Shown: positions 17,393 through 26,146 of the stretch, one piece after another | Position numbering within the stretch: position 1 is the stretch's first letter | Layout: each line of letters starts with the position of its first letter | From: Sphingobacteriales bacterium 44-15 | GTDB taxonomy: Bacteria > Bacteroidota > Bacteroidia > Chitinophagales > Chitinophagaceae | Length of the DNA stretch: 64,000 bases | Direction of reading: 5' to 3' | NCBI GenBank assembly: GCA_001899685.1 | Contig: MKWG01000013.1 | Coordinates: forward strand, 23,965-87,964 | Notes under the pieces: model-generated | The model's database searches: none | Told to the model about the DNA's origin: nothing | The model's input: the letters and a program-made list of their open reading frames with translations, nothing else | Made by a program: the position numbers and the translations under genes

Positions 17393-17400
17393 TATTTTTG
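17393..17400 (+). promoter_or_regulatory. -7 promoter element of the bamD operon
   Basis: TATTTTTG (TAnnTTTG) ending 10 bases before the bamD ATG, so the leader is only a few bases long. No strong -33 TTG is visible. Confidence 0.6.
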
Positions 17401-17410
17401 CCCGCTTTTT

Positions 17411-18214
17411 ATGAGAGTAACCAGAGTATTGTTGATCCTTTTTGTTTCAGTTTTTGCTTTTACATCATGCTCCAAATTTGCTAAAGTGATGAAAAGCAAG
17501 GACTATGAGTACAAGTTGCGTATGGCGGACCAGTATTTTGTAAAGAAAAAATATCGGTTTGCCCAGCAATTGTATGAAGATCTTTTCCCGGTATATAAAG
17601 GCTCCAATAAATTTGAAGACATACATTATAAGTTTGCGTATTGCGCATATAATCTGAAAGACTACCTGAGTGCAGAGAACCTGTTCAAGAGCTTCCTCGA
17701 ATATTTCCCTAATAGCGCCAAGGCTGAAGAAGTAGATTTTATGCATGCCTATTGTTATTATAAGCAATCTCCCAAGCCTGAGCTCGACCAGAGCAATACG
17801 GTAAAGGCGATGGGGCAAATGCAGACTTTCATCAATACCCACCCGGGGTCTGAGCGTAATAAGGAAGCGCAGGAGATCATCTCAAAATGTTACAGTAAAC
17901 TGATTACCAAAGACTACGCCGGTGCAGAATTATACTACAACCTGGGACAGTACCGGGCGGCGGCGGTTTCTTTTACTACTTTACTGACCAGTTATCCTGA
18001 CGCGCCTAATGCTGACGAGTTTAAGCTTTGGGTAGTAAGATCTTATTATAAATTTGCCACCCTGAGTGTACTGGATAAGCAACCGGAGCGTTATCAGCAG
18101 GTGGTGGATGAAGTACATGATTTCCAGGACAGATTTCCTGAAAGTAAACTAATGAAAGAAGCTGAACGTTACTTAACTTTGTCGCAAAATAATCTAAAAA
18201 CCATTTCTCAATGA
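17411..18214 (+). CDS. bamD: Outer-membrane assembly lipoprotein BamD
   Basis: A 267-residue lipoprotein: the signal ends in FAFTSC (lipobox, Cys ~20) and TPR-type helical repeats follow (the QLYEDLFPVYKG block and AENLFKSFLEYFPNSAKAEE are typical). BamD is the essential lipoprotein of the BAM complex that inserts outer-membrane barrels. First gene of the bamD-rpoZ-coaBC run seen in many Bacteroidota; its stop overlaps the rpoZ start (ATGA). Confidence 0.93.
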   Translation: MRVTRVLLILFVSVFAFTSCSKFAKVMKSKDYEYKLRMADQYFVKKKYRFAQQLYEDLFPVYKGSNKFEDIHYKFAYCAYNLKDYLSAENLFKSFLEYFPNSAKAEEVDFMHAYCYYKQSPKPELDQSNTVKAMGQMQTFINTHPGSERNKEAQEIISKCYSKLITKDYAGAELYYNLGQYRAAAVSFTTLLTSYPDAPNADEFKLWVVRSYYKFATLSVLDKQPERYQQVVDEVHDFQDRFPESKLMKEAERYLTLSQNNLKTISQ

Positions 18215-18555
18215 GCAGATTAAGAAAACAATGGGGGGCAAATACTACAACTAATGTGGTGGAAACCAAGAATGTAGTGGATATTAAGGCGAAAACCGGG
18301 AATTTGTATGAATCAATTTCCATTATAGCCAAAAGAGCAAACCAGATAAATATTGCGCTCAAGGAAGAACTGCACAATAAGCTGGAAGAGTTTGCGAGCC
18401 ATACGGATAGCCTTGAGGAAATTCACGAGAATAAAGAACAGATCGAAATTTCAAAGGCTTATGAGAAAATGCCTAATCCGGCTTTGTTGGCTACACAGGA
18501 ATTTTTTGATGATAAAATATACTTCAGAAAAGGGGATAATGATCTTTTCAGCTGA
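18211..18555 (+). CDS. rpoZ: RNA polymerase omega subunit, Bacteroidota type
   Basis: A 114-residue protein with the omega/RPB6-like core: NLYESISIIAKRANQIN, followed by helices to EFFDDKIYFRKGD. This form is longer and divergent from the proteobacterial omega. Start ATG overlaps the bamD stop by four bases. It promotes assembly of RNA polymerase. The identification relies on the characteristic YESI..IAKRANQI motif and on its position between bamD and coaBC. Confidence 0.87.
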   Translation: MSRLRKQWGANTTTNVVETKNVVDIKAKTGNLYESISIIAKRANQINIALKEELHNKLEEFASHTDSLEEIHENKEQIEISKAYEKMPNPALLATQEFFDDKIYFRKGDNDLFS

Positions 18556-18676
18556 TCATTCCCTGTAAAATGAATAAGGAAACCTTATTTACCTGCGGCA
18601 GTGATATCATTGCCGCATTTTGTATTTTTAGAAGCGAAATTTTTAATATTAAGACGTATAACCCTCATTCACTGTA

Positions 18677-19873
18677 ATGCTGAAAGGAAAAAAGATATTA
18701 TTGGGTGTTACAGGCAGCATTGCTGCCTATAAATCTATTCTTTTGATAAGACTGCTTGTAAAAGAAGGAGCAGACGTAAAAGTGGTGATGACGCCGGCAG
18801 CAAAGGATTTTGTTACGCCCCTTACCTTATCTACACTTTCAAAGAATGAGGTGCTGACAGATATTTTCAAAAATGATTCCTGGGCAAATCACGTGATGCT
18901 GGGCAGATGGGCCGATATTATGCTGGTTGCTCCCGTAAGCTGTAATACACTTGCTAAAATGGCAACCGGGCTATGCGATAGCCTTCTATTGTCAGTATAT
19001 TTATCCGCTACCTGTCCAGTTGTGCTGGCGCCTGCTATGGATGAAGATATGTGGACGCATAAGGCTACCCGCCACAATATGGAGGTACTGCAGTCGCATG
19101 GGAATATATTGCTGCCGGTGGAAAATGGCGAGCTTGCCAGCGGGTTGAGCGGTGAAGGGCGGATGGCTGAGCCCGAAACGATAGTAAGATGGCTGACCGG
19201 TTATTTTACGGACAGGTCTGCACTTAGCGGAAGGAAAGTTTTGGTAACTGCAGGCCCTACATACGAGCAAATTGATCCTGTTCGCTTTATCGGTAATTAT
19301 TCTTCAGGAAAAATGGGCGTTGCCATAGCAAATGAATTTAAAGACCGAGGAGCGGATGTTACATTAGTGCTGGGACCTACCCAGGCGCCTTTGCCGCTTG
19401 ACGGATTATCGGTAGTGCGCATCCATAATGCAGAGGAAATGTTGAATGCATGCACAGCCGCGTTTGATACAATGGATATTGCGGTTATGGCAGCCGCTGT
19501 AGCAGATTACAGACCGGCGGCGGTAGCCGACCAGAAAATAAAGAAGAATAAAGAAACATTGACCCTGGAACTGCAGAAAACTACCGATATATTGAAAAGC
19601 CTGGGCAGCAAAAAGAGGAAGGAACAGGTATTGGTGGGATTTGCATTGGAAACAAATAACGAGCGGGAAAATGCAATGAGCAAGCTAAAGCAAAAAAATG
19701 CAGATATTATAGTGCTTAATTCTCTTAGGGATGAAGCTGCCGGCTTTGGTAAGGATACCAACAGGATTACTGTTTTCAACAAAAGGGGAGGTGAGAAAGC
19801 TTTTGAGGTTAAGCCTAAAGAGCTTGTTGCAAAGGATATCGTGGACTATATAATTGAATATCAAAATGCGTAA
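18677..19873 (+). CDS. coaBC: Bifunctional phosphopantothenoylcysteine decarboxylase / phosphopantothenate-cysteine ligase
   Basis: A 398-residue Dfp-type enzyme for two consecutive steps of coenzyme A synthesis. CoaC half (1-~185): GVTGSIAAYKSI binds FMN, SWANHVMLGRWAD carries the active-site His, VLAPAMDEDMW is the PASANK-like region. CoaB half (~190-398): VLVTAGPTYEQIDPVRFIGN, then ADYRPAAVADQKIKK with the conserved Lys. Full family length. The DUF4835 gene overlaps its 3' end by 8 bases. Confidence 0.96.
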   Translation: MLKGKKILLGVTGSIAAYKSILLIRLLVKEGADVKVVMTPAAKDFVTPLTLSTLSKNEVLTDIFKNDSWANHVMLGRWADIMLVAPVSCNTLAKMATGLCDSLLLSVYLSATCPVVLAPAMDEDMWTHKATRHNMEVLQSHGNILLPVENGELASGLSGEGRMAEPETIVRWLTGYFTDRSALSGRKVLVTAGPTYEQIDPVRFIGNYSSGKMGVAIANEFKDRGADVTLVLGPTQAPLPLDGLSVVRIHNAEEMLNACTAAFDTMDIAVMAAAVADYRPAAVADQKIKKNKETLTLELQKTTDILKSLGSKKRKEQVLVGFALETNNERENAMSKLKQKNADIIVLNSLRDEAAGFGKDTNRITVFNKRGGEKAFEVKPKELVAKDIVDYIIEYQNA

Positions 19874-20783
19874 AATACTTGTATTGTCTGTGGTCTTACT
19901 GACTTTTTTTAACGGCTATGCACAGGAGTTGAATGCAAAAGTTACGGTGATCTCCGGTCAGATAAAGAGCTCCGTGGATAAAAAAGTATTTCAAACATTG
20001 CAAACTGCACTGACCAATTTTTTGAATAGCCGTAAATGGACGCAGGACAACTACCAGCAGCAGGAAAAAATAGTATGTAATTTCCTGCTGAACCTCACCA
20101 AAGAAGTTGAGTCGAATGTGTATGGAGCCGTGCTTACCATACAGTCGGGGCGCCCTATTTACAACAGCGCTTATATGTCGCCGATAGTTAATTTCCAGGA
20201 TAATGACGTTACATTTAAGTATATAGAGTTTCAGCAACTGGATTTTAATGACAATAATGCTTCCGGTACAGATCCTCTCACTGCAAATCTTACGGCGGTA
20301 TTTGCTTATTATGTATATATGATCCTGGGACTCGATTATGATTCATTTGCACCGAGAGGGGGAAGTCAATACTTTAAGAAAGCGCAGAATATTGTGACGA
20401 ATGCACCTGATGGCAGGAATATCAGCGGATGGAAGGCATTTGACGGGCAGAGAAACAGGTATTGGCTTGCAGAAAATTTTACCAACAGTAAATACACCTT
20501 ACTTCATGATGTTTATTATACCTACTACAGACAGGGAATGGATAAAATGTATGAGAATGAAAATGAAGCGCGCCCTCAGATAGTGAACGCATTGAATGCA
20601 CTGAATACAATAAACGTTGATAATCCTAACCTGATGGGGGTACAGTTTTTCTTTCTCGGCAAGTCGGATGAACTTGCAAAAGTATTTAAGAAATCGCCTC
20701 CCCAGGAAAAATCCAGGGCTTCTGAACTTTTACAACGGTTAGATATTTCTAATGCGGAACGTTATAAACAGGAGCTGAAATGA
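19866..20783 (+). CDS. DUF4835 family secreted protein
   Basis: About 305 residues from the ATG at 19866 (signal peptide MRKILVLSVVLLTFFNGYAQ); a TTG four codons upstream is less likely. The body begins ELNAKVTVISGQI and has the YNSAYMSPIVNFQDNDVTF block typical of DUF4835. The family is conserved next to coaBC across Bacteroidota; its molecular role is not known to me. Overlaps coaBC and is itself overlapped by the DUF4296 gene (4 bases). Confidence 0.85.
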   Translation: MRKILVLSVVLLTFFNGYAQELNAKVTVISGQIKSSVDKKVFQTLQTALTNFLNSRKWTQDNYQQQEKIVCNFLLNLTKEVESNVYGAVLTIQSGRPIYNSAYMSPIVNFQDNDVTFKYIEFQQLDFNDNNASGTDPLTANLTAVFAYYVYMILGLDYDSFAPRGGSQYFKKAQNIVTNAPDGRNISGWKAFDGQRNRYWLAENFTNSKYTLLHDVYYTYYRQGMDKMYENENEARPQIVNALNALNTINVDNPNLMGVQFFFLGKSDELAKVFKKSPPQEKSRASELLQRLDISNAERYKQELK

Positions 20784-21130
20784 AATATATATGCCTGCTT
20801 TTTTGCTTTTTTGCTTTTAGCTGTAAACAGAAAGATACCATCCCTTCTTCGATAATCCCGCCTGAAGAAATGGAAAAAATATTATTCGAGGCAAATATGG
20901 CGGAGGAATTTGTCAATAATTATGTAATGAGAGACCGTTCAAAAAATAAGGAAACGGAGGTCAGGAGAGAATATGAAAAAATATTTTTTATGCATGGTAT
21001 TACTGAACAGCAATTTAAAAAGAGCTATGATTTTTACCGGTCCCATCCTGATATATATAAAATGCTGATGGACTCGCTTGACGCTAAAGCCCAGCGAAAA
21101 CGCAGCGAGACATACTCCATGCCCGACTAA
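20780..21130 (+). CDS. DUF4296 lipoprotein
   Basis: 116 residues with a short lipoprotein signal (LFCFFAFSC, Cys ~15) and one DUF4296 helical domain: IPPEEMEKILFEANMAEEF, then YEKIFFMHGITEQQFKKSYDFY. Small periplasmic or outer-membrane lipoprotein of unknown function, common in Bacteroidota. ATG overlaps the preceding stop (ATGA), so it is co-translated with DUF4835. Confidence 0.8.
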   Translation: MKYICLLFCFFAFSCKQKDTIPSSIIPPEEMEKILFEANMAEEFVNNYVMRDRSKNKETEVRREYEKIFFMHGITEQQFKKSYDFYRSHPDIYKMLMDSLDAKAQRKRSETYSMPD

Positions 21131-21164
21131 TAGCGTATCCGGATTATTATAAAAATCGTGCAAT

Positions 21165-21920
21165 ATGTTTACAAGCAAAGAAGATCTTAAGCTAAGTTAT
21201 GGTGTAGATATAGAGATCGGGAAGTTTTTTGTGGACAGGAAAGTGCCCCTCAATAATCTTTACTGGAAAGACAGGTTGCTGTATATTAATCCTATGCCCG
21301 GCTATCTTTTTATTCCCTTATATGCAGATATTGAGCTTAGGCTGGGGATACCAAAACACCAGTTGCTCCATGAGGAGTATATCCTGTTTATGGAAAACAT
21401 TTTGCACAGCATTGCAAAGCAGGAGTTTCAATCGCTTTCTCTGGAGCAGCATGTAAAGGAATGTATTGACATTACCCGTCCTGTGTGCAAAAATAAGCTG
21501 CTGCTACAGCAGTTAGAAAGCTATTTTAAGGGAGAGTGTATAATAGATGGTATTTCGTTTGGAATGCCTTATAAAGCGCTGAACCGGGTGGATAGCTACC
21601 TGTTTACGCTTTGCTATTTTGAATTTGACGACAATACCAAAAGAAAACTTATTGATACCTGGCATGCATTAATGGCGTTTTACCTCATCACTGATGACCT
21701 TAACGATATTAAGGATGATATAGAAGCGAATGAAGACAATACTATTGCAGAAGCCGGGCTGTCTGACGAAGGATCAAAAGCGGTAGAAAAAATTATGCGT
21801 GACAGTTATCTGGCAATGAATACGATTAATCCTGTTTTTGCAAACCGAATGGATTACAGCCTGCATCTGATCAATGTGAAGGAGATAATAGACGAATATC
21901 TTTCAGGAAAAACAAATTAA
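21165..21920 (+). CDS. Unknown protein with an aspartate-rich helix motif
   Basis: 251 residues, no signal peptide or membrane helix, mostly helical. I do not recognise the family. The most notable block is FYLITDDLNDIKDD (about residues 172-185), which recalls the aspartate-rich motifs of prenyl synthases and terpene cyclases, but other motifs of those families are not evident. Starts 34 bases after the DUF4296 gene; its end overlaps the leftward response-regulator gene by 4 bases tail to tail. Confidence 0.7.
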   Translation: MFTSKEDLKLSYGVDIEIGKFFVDRKVPLNNLYWKDRLLYINPMPGYLFIPLYADIELRLGIPKHQLLHEEYILFMENILHSIAKQEFQSLSLEQHVKECIDITRPVCKNKLLLQQLESYFKGECIIDGISFGMPYKALNRVDSYLFTLCYFEFDDNTKRKLIDTWHALMAFYLITDDLNDIKDDIEANEDNTIAEAGLSDEGSKAVEKIMRDSYLAMNTINPVFANRMDYSLHLINVKEIIDEYLSGKTN

Positions 21921-22567
21921 TCTATTAAGTTATTTTTTACGGCAAAGAAAACAAGCCCTGCCGTATTTTTTACATTAAAGCGATCCATCAGCCTGTCTTT
22001 TATAGCTTCTACCGTCCGTGGGCTTATATACATTTTTTGCGCTATTTCCAGAGCGGTAAACTCCATGCACAGCAGTCGCAATACTTCCCGTTCCTTATCA
22101 CTTATTACTATTTCACTATTGAGCGAAGGGATAACTTTTGTGCGGGAGTGTGATTTTTTTAGGAGCACCTTATTTACAAAATTGTTCAGGTAGTAGCCTT
22201 TAGCTACCACTTCCAGGATGGCTTTTTTAATTTCGGAAGGATCTGCGCTTTTTAATAAATAGCCATTGGCTCCGTTTTCCATGAGGTGGGAAACAAATCT
22301 TTCATCTTCATACATGGTGAGCACAATCACATGAATGCGGGGGAAATCCTTGCTGATAGTTTTGGTAGCTTCAATACCATCTTTTACGGGCATTCTGAGA
22401 TCCATGAGCACTACGTCGGGCTCTGCTTCGGGGAGCCCGTTGAGAAGCTCTTCTCCATTTTCTGCTTCCAGTACAAATTTGATATTAGTGTATTGCCGCA
22501 AGGATAAAATAACGCCTTTGCGGAATATCTTATGATCGTCAGCAATGGCAACTTTAATAATACTCAT
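21917..22567 (-). CDS. NarL/LuxR-type response regulator
   Basis: 216 residues: receiver domain 1-~125 with acidic pocket ADDH (Asp10, Asp11), phosphoacceptor Asp56 in LMDLRMPVKDG, Thr in VLTMY and Lys in LLKSAD; a linker; then a LuxR helix-turn-helix (~150-210) with EREVLRLLCMEFTALEIAQKMYISPRTVEAIKDRL. Lies 31 bases after the histidine kinase gene on the same strand and should be its partner. Two paralogues are found on the other strand at 25333 and 26147. Confidence 0.94.
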   Translation of the reverse strand: MSIIKVAIADDHKIFRKGVILSLRQYTNIKFVLEAENGEELLNGLPEAEPDVVLMDLRMPVKDGIEATKTISKDFPRIHVIVLTMYEDERFVSHLMENGANGYLLKSADPSEIKKAILEVVAKGYYLNNFVNKVLLKKSHSRTKVIPSLNSEIVISDKEREVLRLLCMEFTALEIAQKMYISPRTVEAIKDRLMDRFNVKNTAGLVFFAVKNNLID

Positions 22568-22598
22568 AACTATTGTCTGGCTTTTTTAAGGATTAGTT

Positions 22599-23429
22599 TT
22601 AATTGATCATTTCATAGTCTTCTACGGGTACTTCCAGGGTAACTTTGAAATATGTCTGTGAAAGGTCTCTTTCAAATTCAATCTTGGCCTGCAGGACTTT
22701 AGCCCTGCTTTGAATATTTTTAAGACCAAGTCCTAATGCACTTTTGTTAAGCCTGTCAAAATCTGACTGAGTTATGCCCCGCCCATCGTGGTGAAGCCGT
22801 ATAAAGAATTTGTCTTCATTATAATTTTGGGTAACGTGTATAAAGCTTGCGCTGCTGTGTTTGAGAATATTGTTAACGAGCTCCTGGATAACGCGAAAGA
22901 TCAGTAATTCCTGCTCCGGCCGCAACCTTTGCCGGTAATCATGAAACCTGCAACTTGCATTTACCATACCTGACCCGCTTATCTTTTGAAAGAGATCATT
23001 AACAGCGGATTCCAGCCCGAAATTTTTCAGGGTAGGGGGCATCAGGCTATGGGATATGTTGCGAATCAACTGGATGGTATCATCTATGATTTGTTTGGCA
23101 TTGTAGATACTTTGCAATTGTGTGCTGATATCCTGGTGCACCAGGTTCTCATTAAGATAAAGCCTGGCTGTAGCCAGCAGTGGCCCTGCATCATCATGAA
23201 GGTCTGCCGCGATTCTCTGGCGTTCTTCTTCCTGCCAGCGTATAGAAGCGTTCAGCAGTATTTTTTGCTGTTCTTCTTCCATCTCCTGGAGCTGTACCTG
23301 GTAGCGGATCACCCGCCGCTGGTGGAAAACGATAAAAACAACCAACCCTATTGCAAGTGCCAGCATACCCATAGTGCCGAAAAACAGGGCGCTTGAAACA
23401 GATGGAAGGGAGGATTGTAGTAGTATCAT
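22599..23429 (-). CDS. Membrane-anchored sensor histidine kinase (HisKA_3 / NarX-like)
   Basis: 276 residues: one N-terminal membrane segment (about 15-35), a coiled-coil linker, the HisKA_3 box RIAADLHDDAGPLLA with phosphoacceptor His (~78), and a HATPase domain with the N box ELVNNILKHS and the G box GLGLKNIQSRA. There is almost no periplasmic domain, so sensing may depend on the neighbouring membrane protein (23441). The gene order membrane protein - kinase - regulator suggests one signalling unit. Confidence 0.92.
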   Translation of the reverse strand: MILLQSSLPSVSSALFFGTMGMLALAIGLVVFIVFHQRRVIRYQVQLQEMEEEQQKILLNASIRWQEEERQRIAADLHDDAGPLLATARLYLNENLVHQDISTQLQSIYNAKQIIDDTIQLIRNISHSLMPPTLKNFGLESAVNDLFQKISGSGMVNASCRFHDYRQRLRPEQELLIFRVIQELVNNILKHSSASFIHVTQNYNEDKFFIRLHHDGRGITQSDFDRLNKSALGLGLKNIQSRAKVLQAKIEFERDLSQTYFKVTLEVPVEDYEMIN

Positions 23430-23440
23430 TAGTTAAACTT

Positions 23441-23914
23441 CTAGGGTTTGGGTTTTTTCCTGCCGTATGCTGTATAATTACTTTTCAGTTTTTTATCTTT
23501 TTGCAGCATCGCAAATGCAAAGAATAAATTTCTTATAATATAAAGCGGGTCGTGTATCAGGTCATACAGATCTAAAAATTCACGCTCCGCCATGTAATTT
23601 TTTGCATATATAAAAGGAAAGAATGTTCCGGCAGAATAAATTATGATAGCTACTACTACCCAAAATACGGGAGAGGAGAACAGATAAATTGCCGTAGGGT
23701 CTTTCATTCTTTCAAAAAGATAGTAAATACTGTAGATAAGAAACACTAAATAGGTTAACCCGGCAAGAACAGAGTTAAAAGAATCAATAGGCGAGGTAAG
23801 AATAGAAAAAAACAAATATGAACCTGTCAATAACAGGATAATAAGAATTATCTTTTGAGACCTGGGAGATCCGATCACTTTATAAAACAGGAGCGAAACA
23901 GCTATAAATTCCAC
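23441..23914 (-). CDS. Multi-pass membrane protein next to the histidine kinase (start unclear)
   Basis: From the GTG at 23914 this gives 157 residues with about four hydrophobic segments and a basic C-terminal tail. The frame, however, stays open to an upstream TAA at 24155-24157, i.e. 80 more codons, and those codons also read as two hydrophobic segments separated by a basic loop (KSRKD) and a second polar loop (YQPLRERYYY). That stretch has no ATG, GTG or TTG. The complete protein is probably ~220-237 residues with six membrane spans, starting at a non-standard codon. It lies 11 bases before the kinase gene and may be its sensory or accessory subunit. Confidence 0.65.
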   Translation of the reverse strand: MEFIAVSLLFYKVIGSPRSQKIILIILLLTGSYLFFSILTSPIDSFNSVLAGLTYLVFLIYSIYYLFERMKDPTAIYLFSSPVFWVVVAIIIYSAGTFFPFIYAKNYMAEREFLDLYDLIHDPLYIIRNLFFAFAMLQKDKKLKSNYTAYGRKKPKP

Positions 23915-24167
23915 AAATGTGCTGATGCTGACAATAAGATAGTAATATCTCTCTCTTAATGGTTGATAAGAAAGGATAAAAAAATTAAAAAAAATAAAAT
24001 AGATAGACAGAAAAAAAACTACTCTTAACCCTATATCTTTCCTCGATTTGCAGAAAAAAATATACAGGATTAAGGGTAGTAAATCAGAGAGATAAGCGAT
24101 ATTTCGTAGAATAGTAGCTATATTTTGGATTATTAGTTTACCAAATATAGCTACTTAACCTCGTAAA

Positions 24168-24557
24168 TTAAAGAAGTTTAGTGCTGCCACCCCAGCTCCA
24201 CCAGCCTGGTCTTGGAGAAAACTGGTTGGCTACGATTCCGGTTTGTTTGTCCAGATCCCCATTATCATTCACGTAAGTATACTCCAGTATGGCTTTTCCG
24301 GTGCTGTCAATGCCGATAAATACATAAGTCTGTACTCCTTTGTCATTTAATGCTTTGTACATGTTTATGCCTATGCAATCCGGTTGGCTAAGCATCTTTT
24401 CGAGAATGTTTCTGCCTACGAAATGGCAGCTGTTTTCGCCGTGCAGATCGTAGTAATCCTTGATCATTTTGGCTCCTTTCTCAAAGCCAATGTGCTTGCC
24501 GATGGTTGCGTGAGGGATTGTTTCTTCCTGGAGAAGAAGTGTTTCTTGTTTGGTCAT
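24168..24557 (-). CDS. Unknown small soluble protein upstream of the membrane protein/kinase set
   Basis: 129 residues, no signal peptide, no recognised domain. It begins MTKQETLLLQEETIP and has the segment IDSTGKAILEYTYVNDNG, with a Trp/Gly-rich C-terminus (PRPGWWSWGGS). Its stop is 13 bases before the open frame of the membrane protein, so it may be the first gene of the membrane protein-kinase-regulator operon. Function unknown. Confidence 0.65.
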   Translation of the reverse strand: MTKQETLLLQEETIPHATIGKHIGFEKGAKMIKDYYDLHGENSCHFVGRNILEKMLSQPDCIGINMYKALNDKGVQTYVFIGIDSTGKAILEYTYVNDNGDLDKQTGIVANQFSPRPGWWSWGGSTKLL

Positions 24558-25332
24558 GGTTGTAGTTTTTGTGGTTTTAGAAAAATTAAGGATTGATATA
24601 GGTCAAAAATGCGTTGACAAAGCCAAAATCCCAATAGGCCAAAAACGATACAGCCACTGTTTTTTTATCAAAAACCACGACTGGCCGGGGTTACAGAAAA
24701 TAGTATGTGGGAAAGAGAGGTATAAAATTAAGTATAACTACCTTTGTAAATTAGTATTTTTACGATATTTTTATACGTAAAAGTTCCAATAGAAAGTGGT
24801 ATCTGTTTGTAAAAACGTAAAAAGAAGCAGATTTTTTTAACAAAAGTTATTCCAAAATACAATGCTGATGAAAGCATTCGTTAGCAAAGAATAAGCAATA
24901 AAAAAAGCAGACAGGTATACGATATTGGATCAAAACGGGACCTTAGACAATGCTTATAGCAAAAAAGTGAAAGTTGATTGACATTGGATTTTGCTTATAG
25001 CTCTTCATAGACATTGGAATTAAGAAATTATTGGACGGTTTCAGGACATCGGATTTAATTTGAGGTTGCTGAATCCTCGCCAATCAACTTCAGAACAAAA
25101 ATAATCTGCTGATCATATACCCGCAAGCGCAGTTTTGCCCTATTTGGTTCTTTCGGGATTTACCAGGAGGTTGTTGTTATACCTATGAAAAGATCCGGGA
25201 TTCAATTAATTGACTTCGTATTTTAACTAAGTAGTATTACTATACTATAATTCATGTGATTTACGAAGTTTGTAAGTAATTAAATTAAGAATCAACCGTT
25301 AATAAAACCCAAGTGTTATTAATTTAATATCC
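24558..25332. other. 775-base gene-free region
   Basis: AT-rich, no convincing reading frame. It contains a rightward TACCTTTG promoter-like element at 24739-24746 followed by an inverted repeat (TTTTACG...CGTAAAA, about 24757-24782), two copies of TGCTTATAGC (~24951 and ~24991), and three variants of a GACATTGGATT-like motif between 24975 and 25055. It could contain a small RNA or a long leader of the response-regulator gene at 25333. I see nothing more definite. Confidence 0.4.
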
Positions 25333-25998
25333 ATGTCTACAACCAAAAACTACGAAATCAAAGTATCCATTGCTGATGACCACAAAATTTTCAGGGATGG
25401 TATCAAGATGGCTATGGGAGGAAAAGAGTACCTGAAGATTATATGGGAAGCCGAGAACGGGAAAGATCTGATGCATAAGATAAAGATCAAGATGCCCGAT
25501 GTACTCCTCATGGACATCAGAATGCCTGAAATGGATGGTGTAAATGCCATTTCCCTTATCAGAAAGGAATATGAGGGCATTAAAATTATCGTACTGACGA
25601 TGTACGACGACCAGGAAATGATCTCCAAAATGATGGAAATGGGGGCTAATGCCTACCTTACCAAAACTACTGACCCCGAAGAGATCTACAACGCCATTCT
25701 TACCTGCATGAATGACGACTTTTATTTTAATGATCTTGTAAATAAAGCCGTTCTCCTTAAGCTGCAACATAAAAAGCAGGTAAAGCAATATTATCCCAAT
25801 CCGGTCAAGTTTAATGAAAAGGAACTTAAGATATTGAAACTCATTGCTGAAGATAAAACTACGGAAGAGATATCAAAGGAAGTTTACCTGAGCCCAAGGA
25901 CTATTGAAACTGTCAGGCAAAATATGAAGACAAAAGTGGGGGCAAAAACGATCGCCGGGCTGGTGATGTATGGCATGCGCAACCGCCTGATAGACTGA
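25333..25998 (+). CDS. NarL/LuxR-type response regulator (first of an orphan pair)
   Basis: 221 residues: receiver with ADDH (Asp15, Asp16), phosphoacceptor Asp61 in LMDIRMPEMDG, VLTMYDDQ, then linker and LuxR helix-turn-helix EEISKEVYLSPRTIETVRQ near residues 175-195. All receiver residues needed for phosphorylation are present. No kinase gene is adjacent on this strand; the nearest is the leftward kinase at 22599. Strongly similar in layout to the regulators at 21917 and 26147. Confidence 0.93.
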   Translation: MSTTKNYEIKVSIADDHKIFRDGIKMAMGGKEYLKIIWEAENGKDLMHKIKIKMPDVLLMDIRMPEMDGVNAISLIRKEYEGIKIIVLTMYDDQEMISKMMEMGANAYLTKTTDPEEIYNAILTCMNDDFYFNDLVNKAVLLKLQHKKQVKQYYPNPVKFNEKELKILKLIAEDKTTEEISKEVYLSPRTIETVRQNMKTKVGAKTIAGLVMYGMRNRLID

Positions 25999-26146
25999 TT
26001 TTGACCTTTTTGATACAAATACTGTTTTTTCAATTAATTTTAAGTGAAGAATGGTAGTTCTACTATAGTAATTTCACTTTGTTTTTTTTGAAAACTGATT
26101 GTAATCAACTAAAATTCAACCTTTTGAAGAAAGAAAAAAAATATCA

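Noticed and set aside
24951..25055. CRISPR-like short repeats (TGCTTATAGC, GACATTGGATT variants)
   Set aside because: Only two or three irregularly spaced and diverged copies; no regular repeat-spacer unit and no cas genes.
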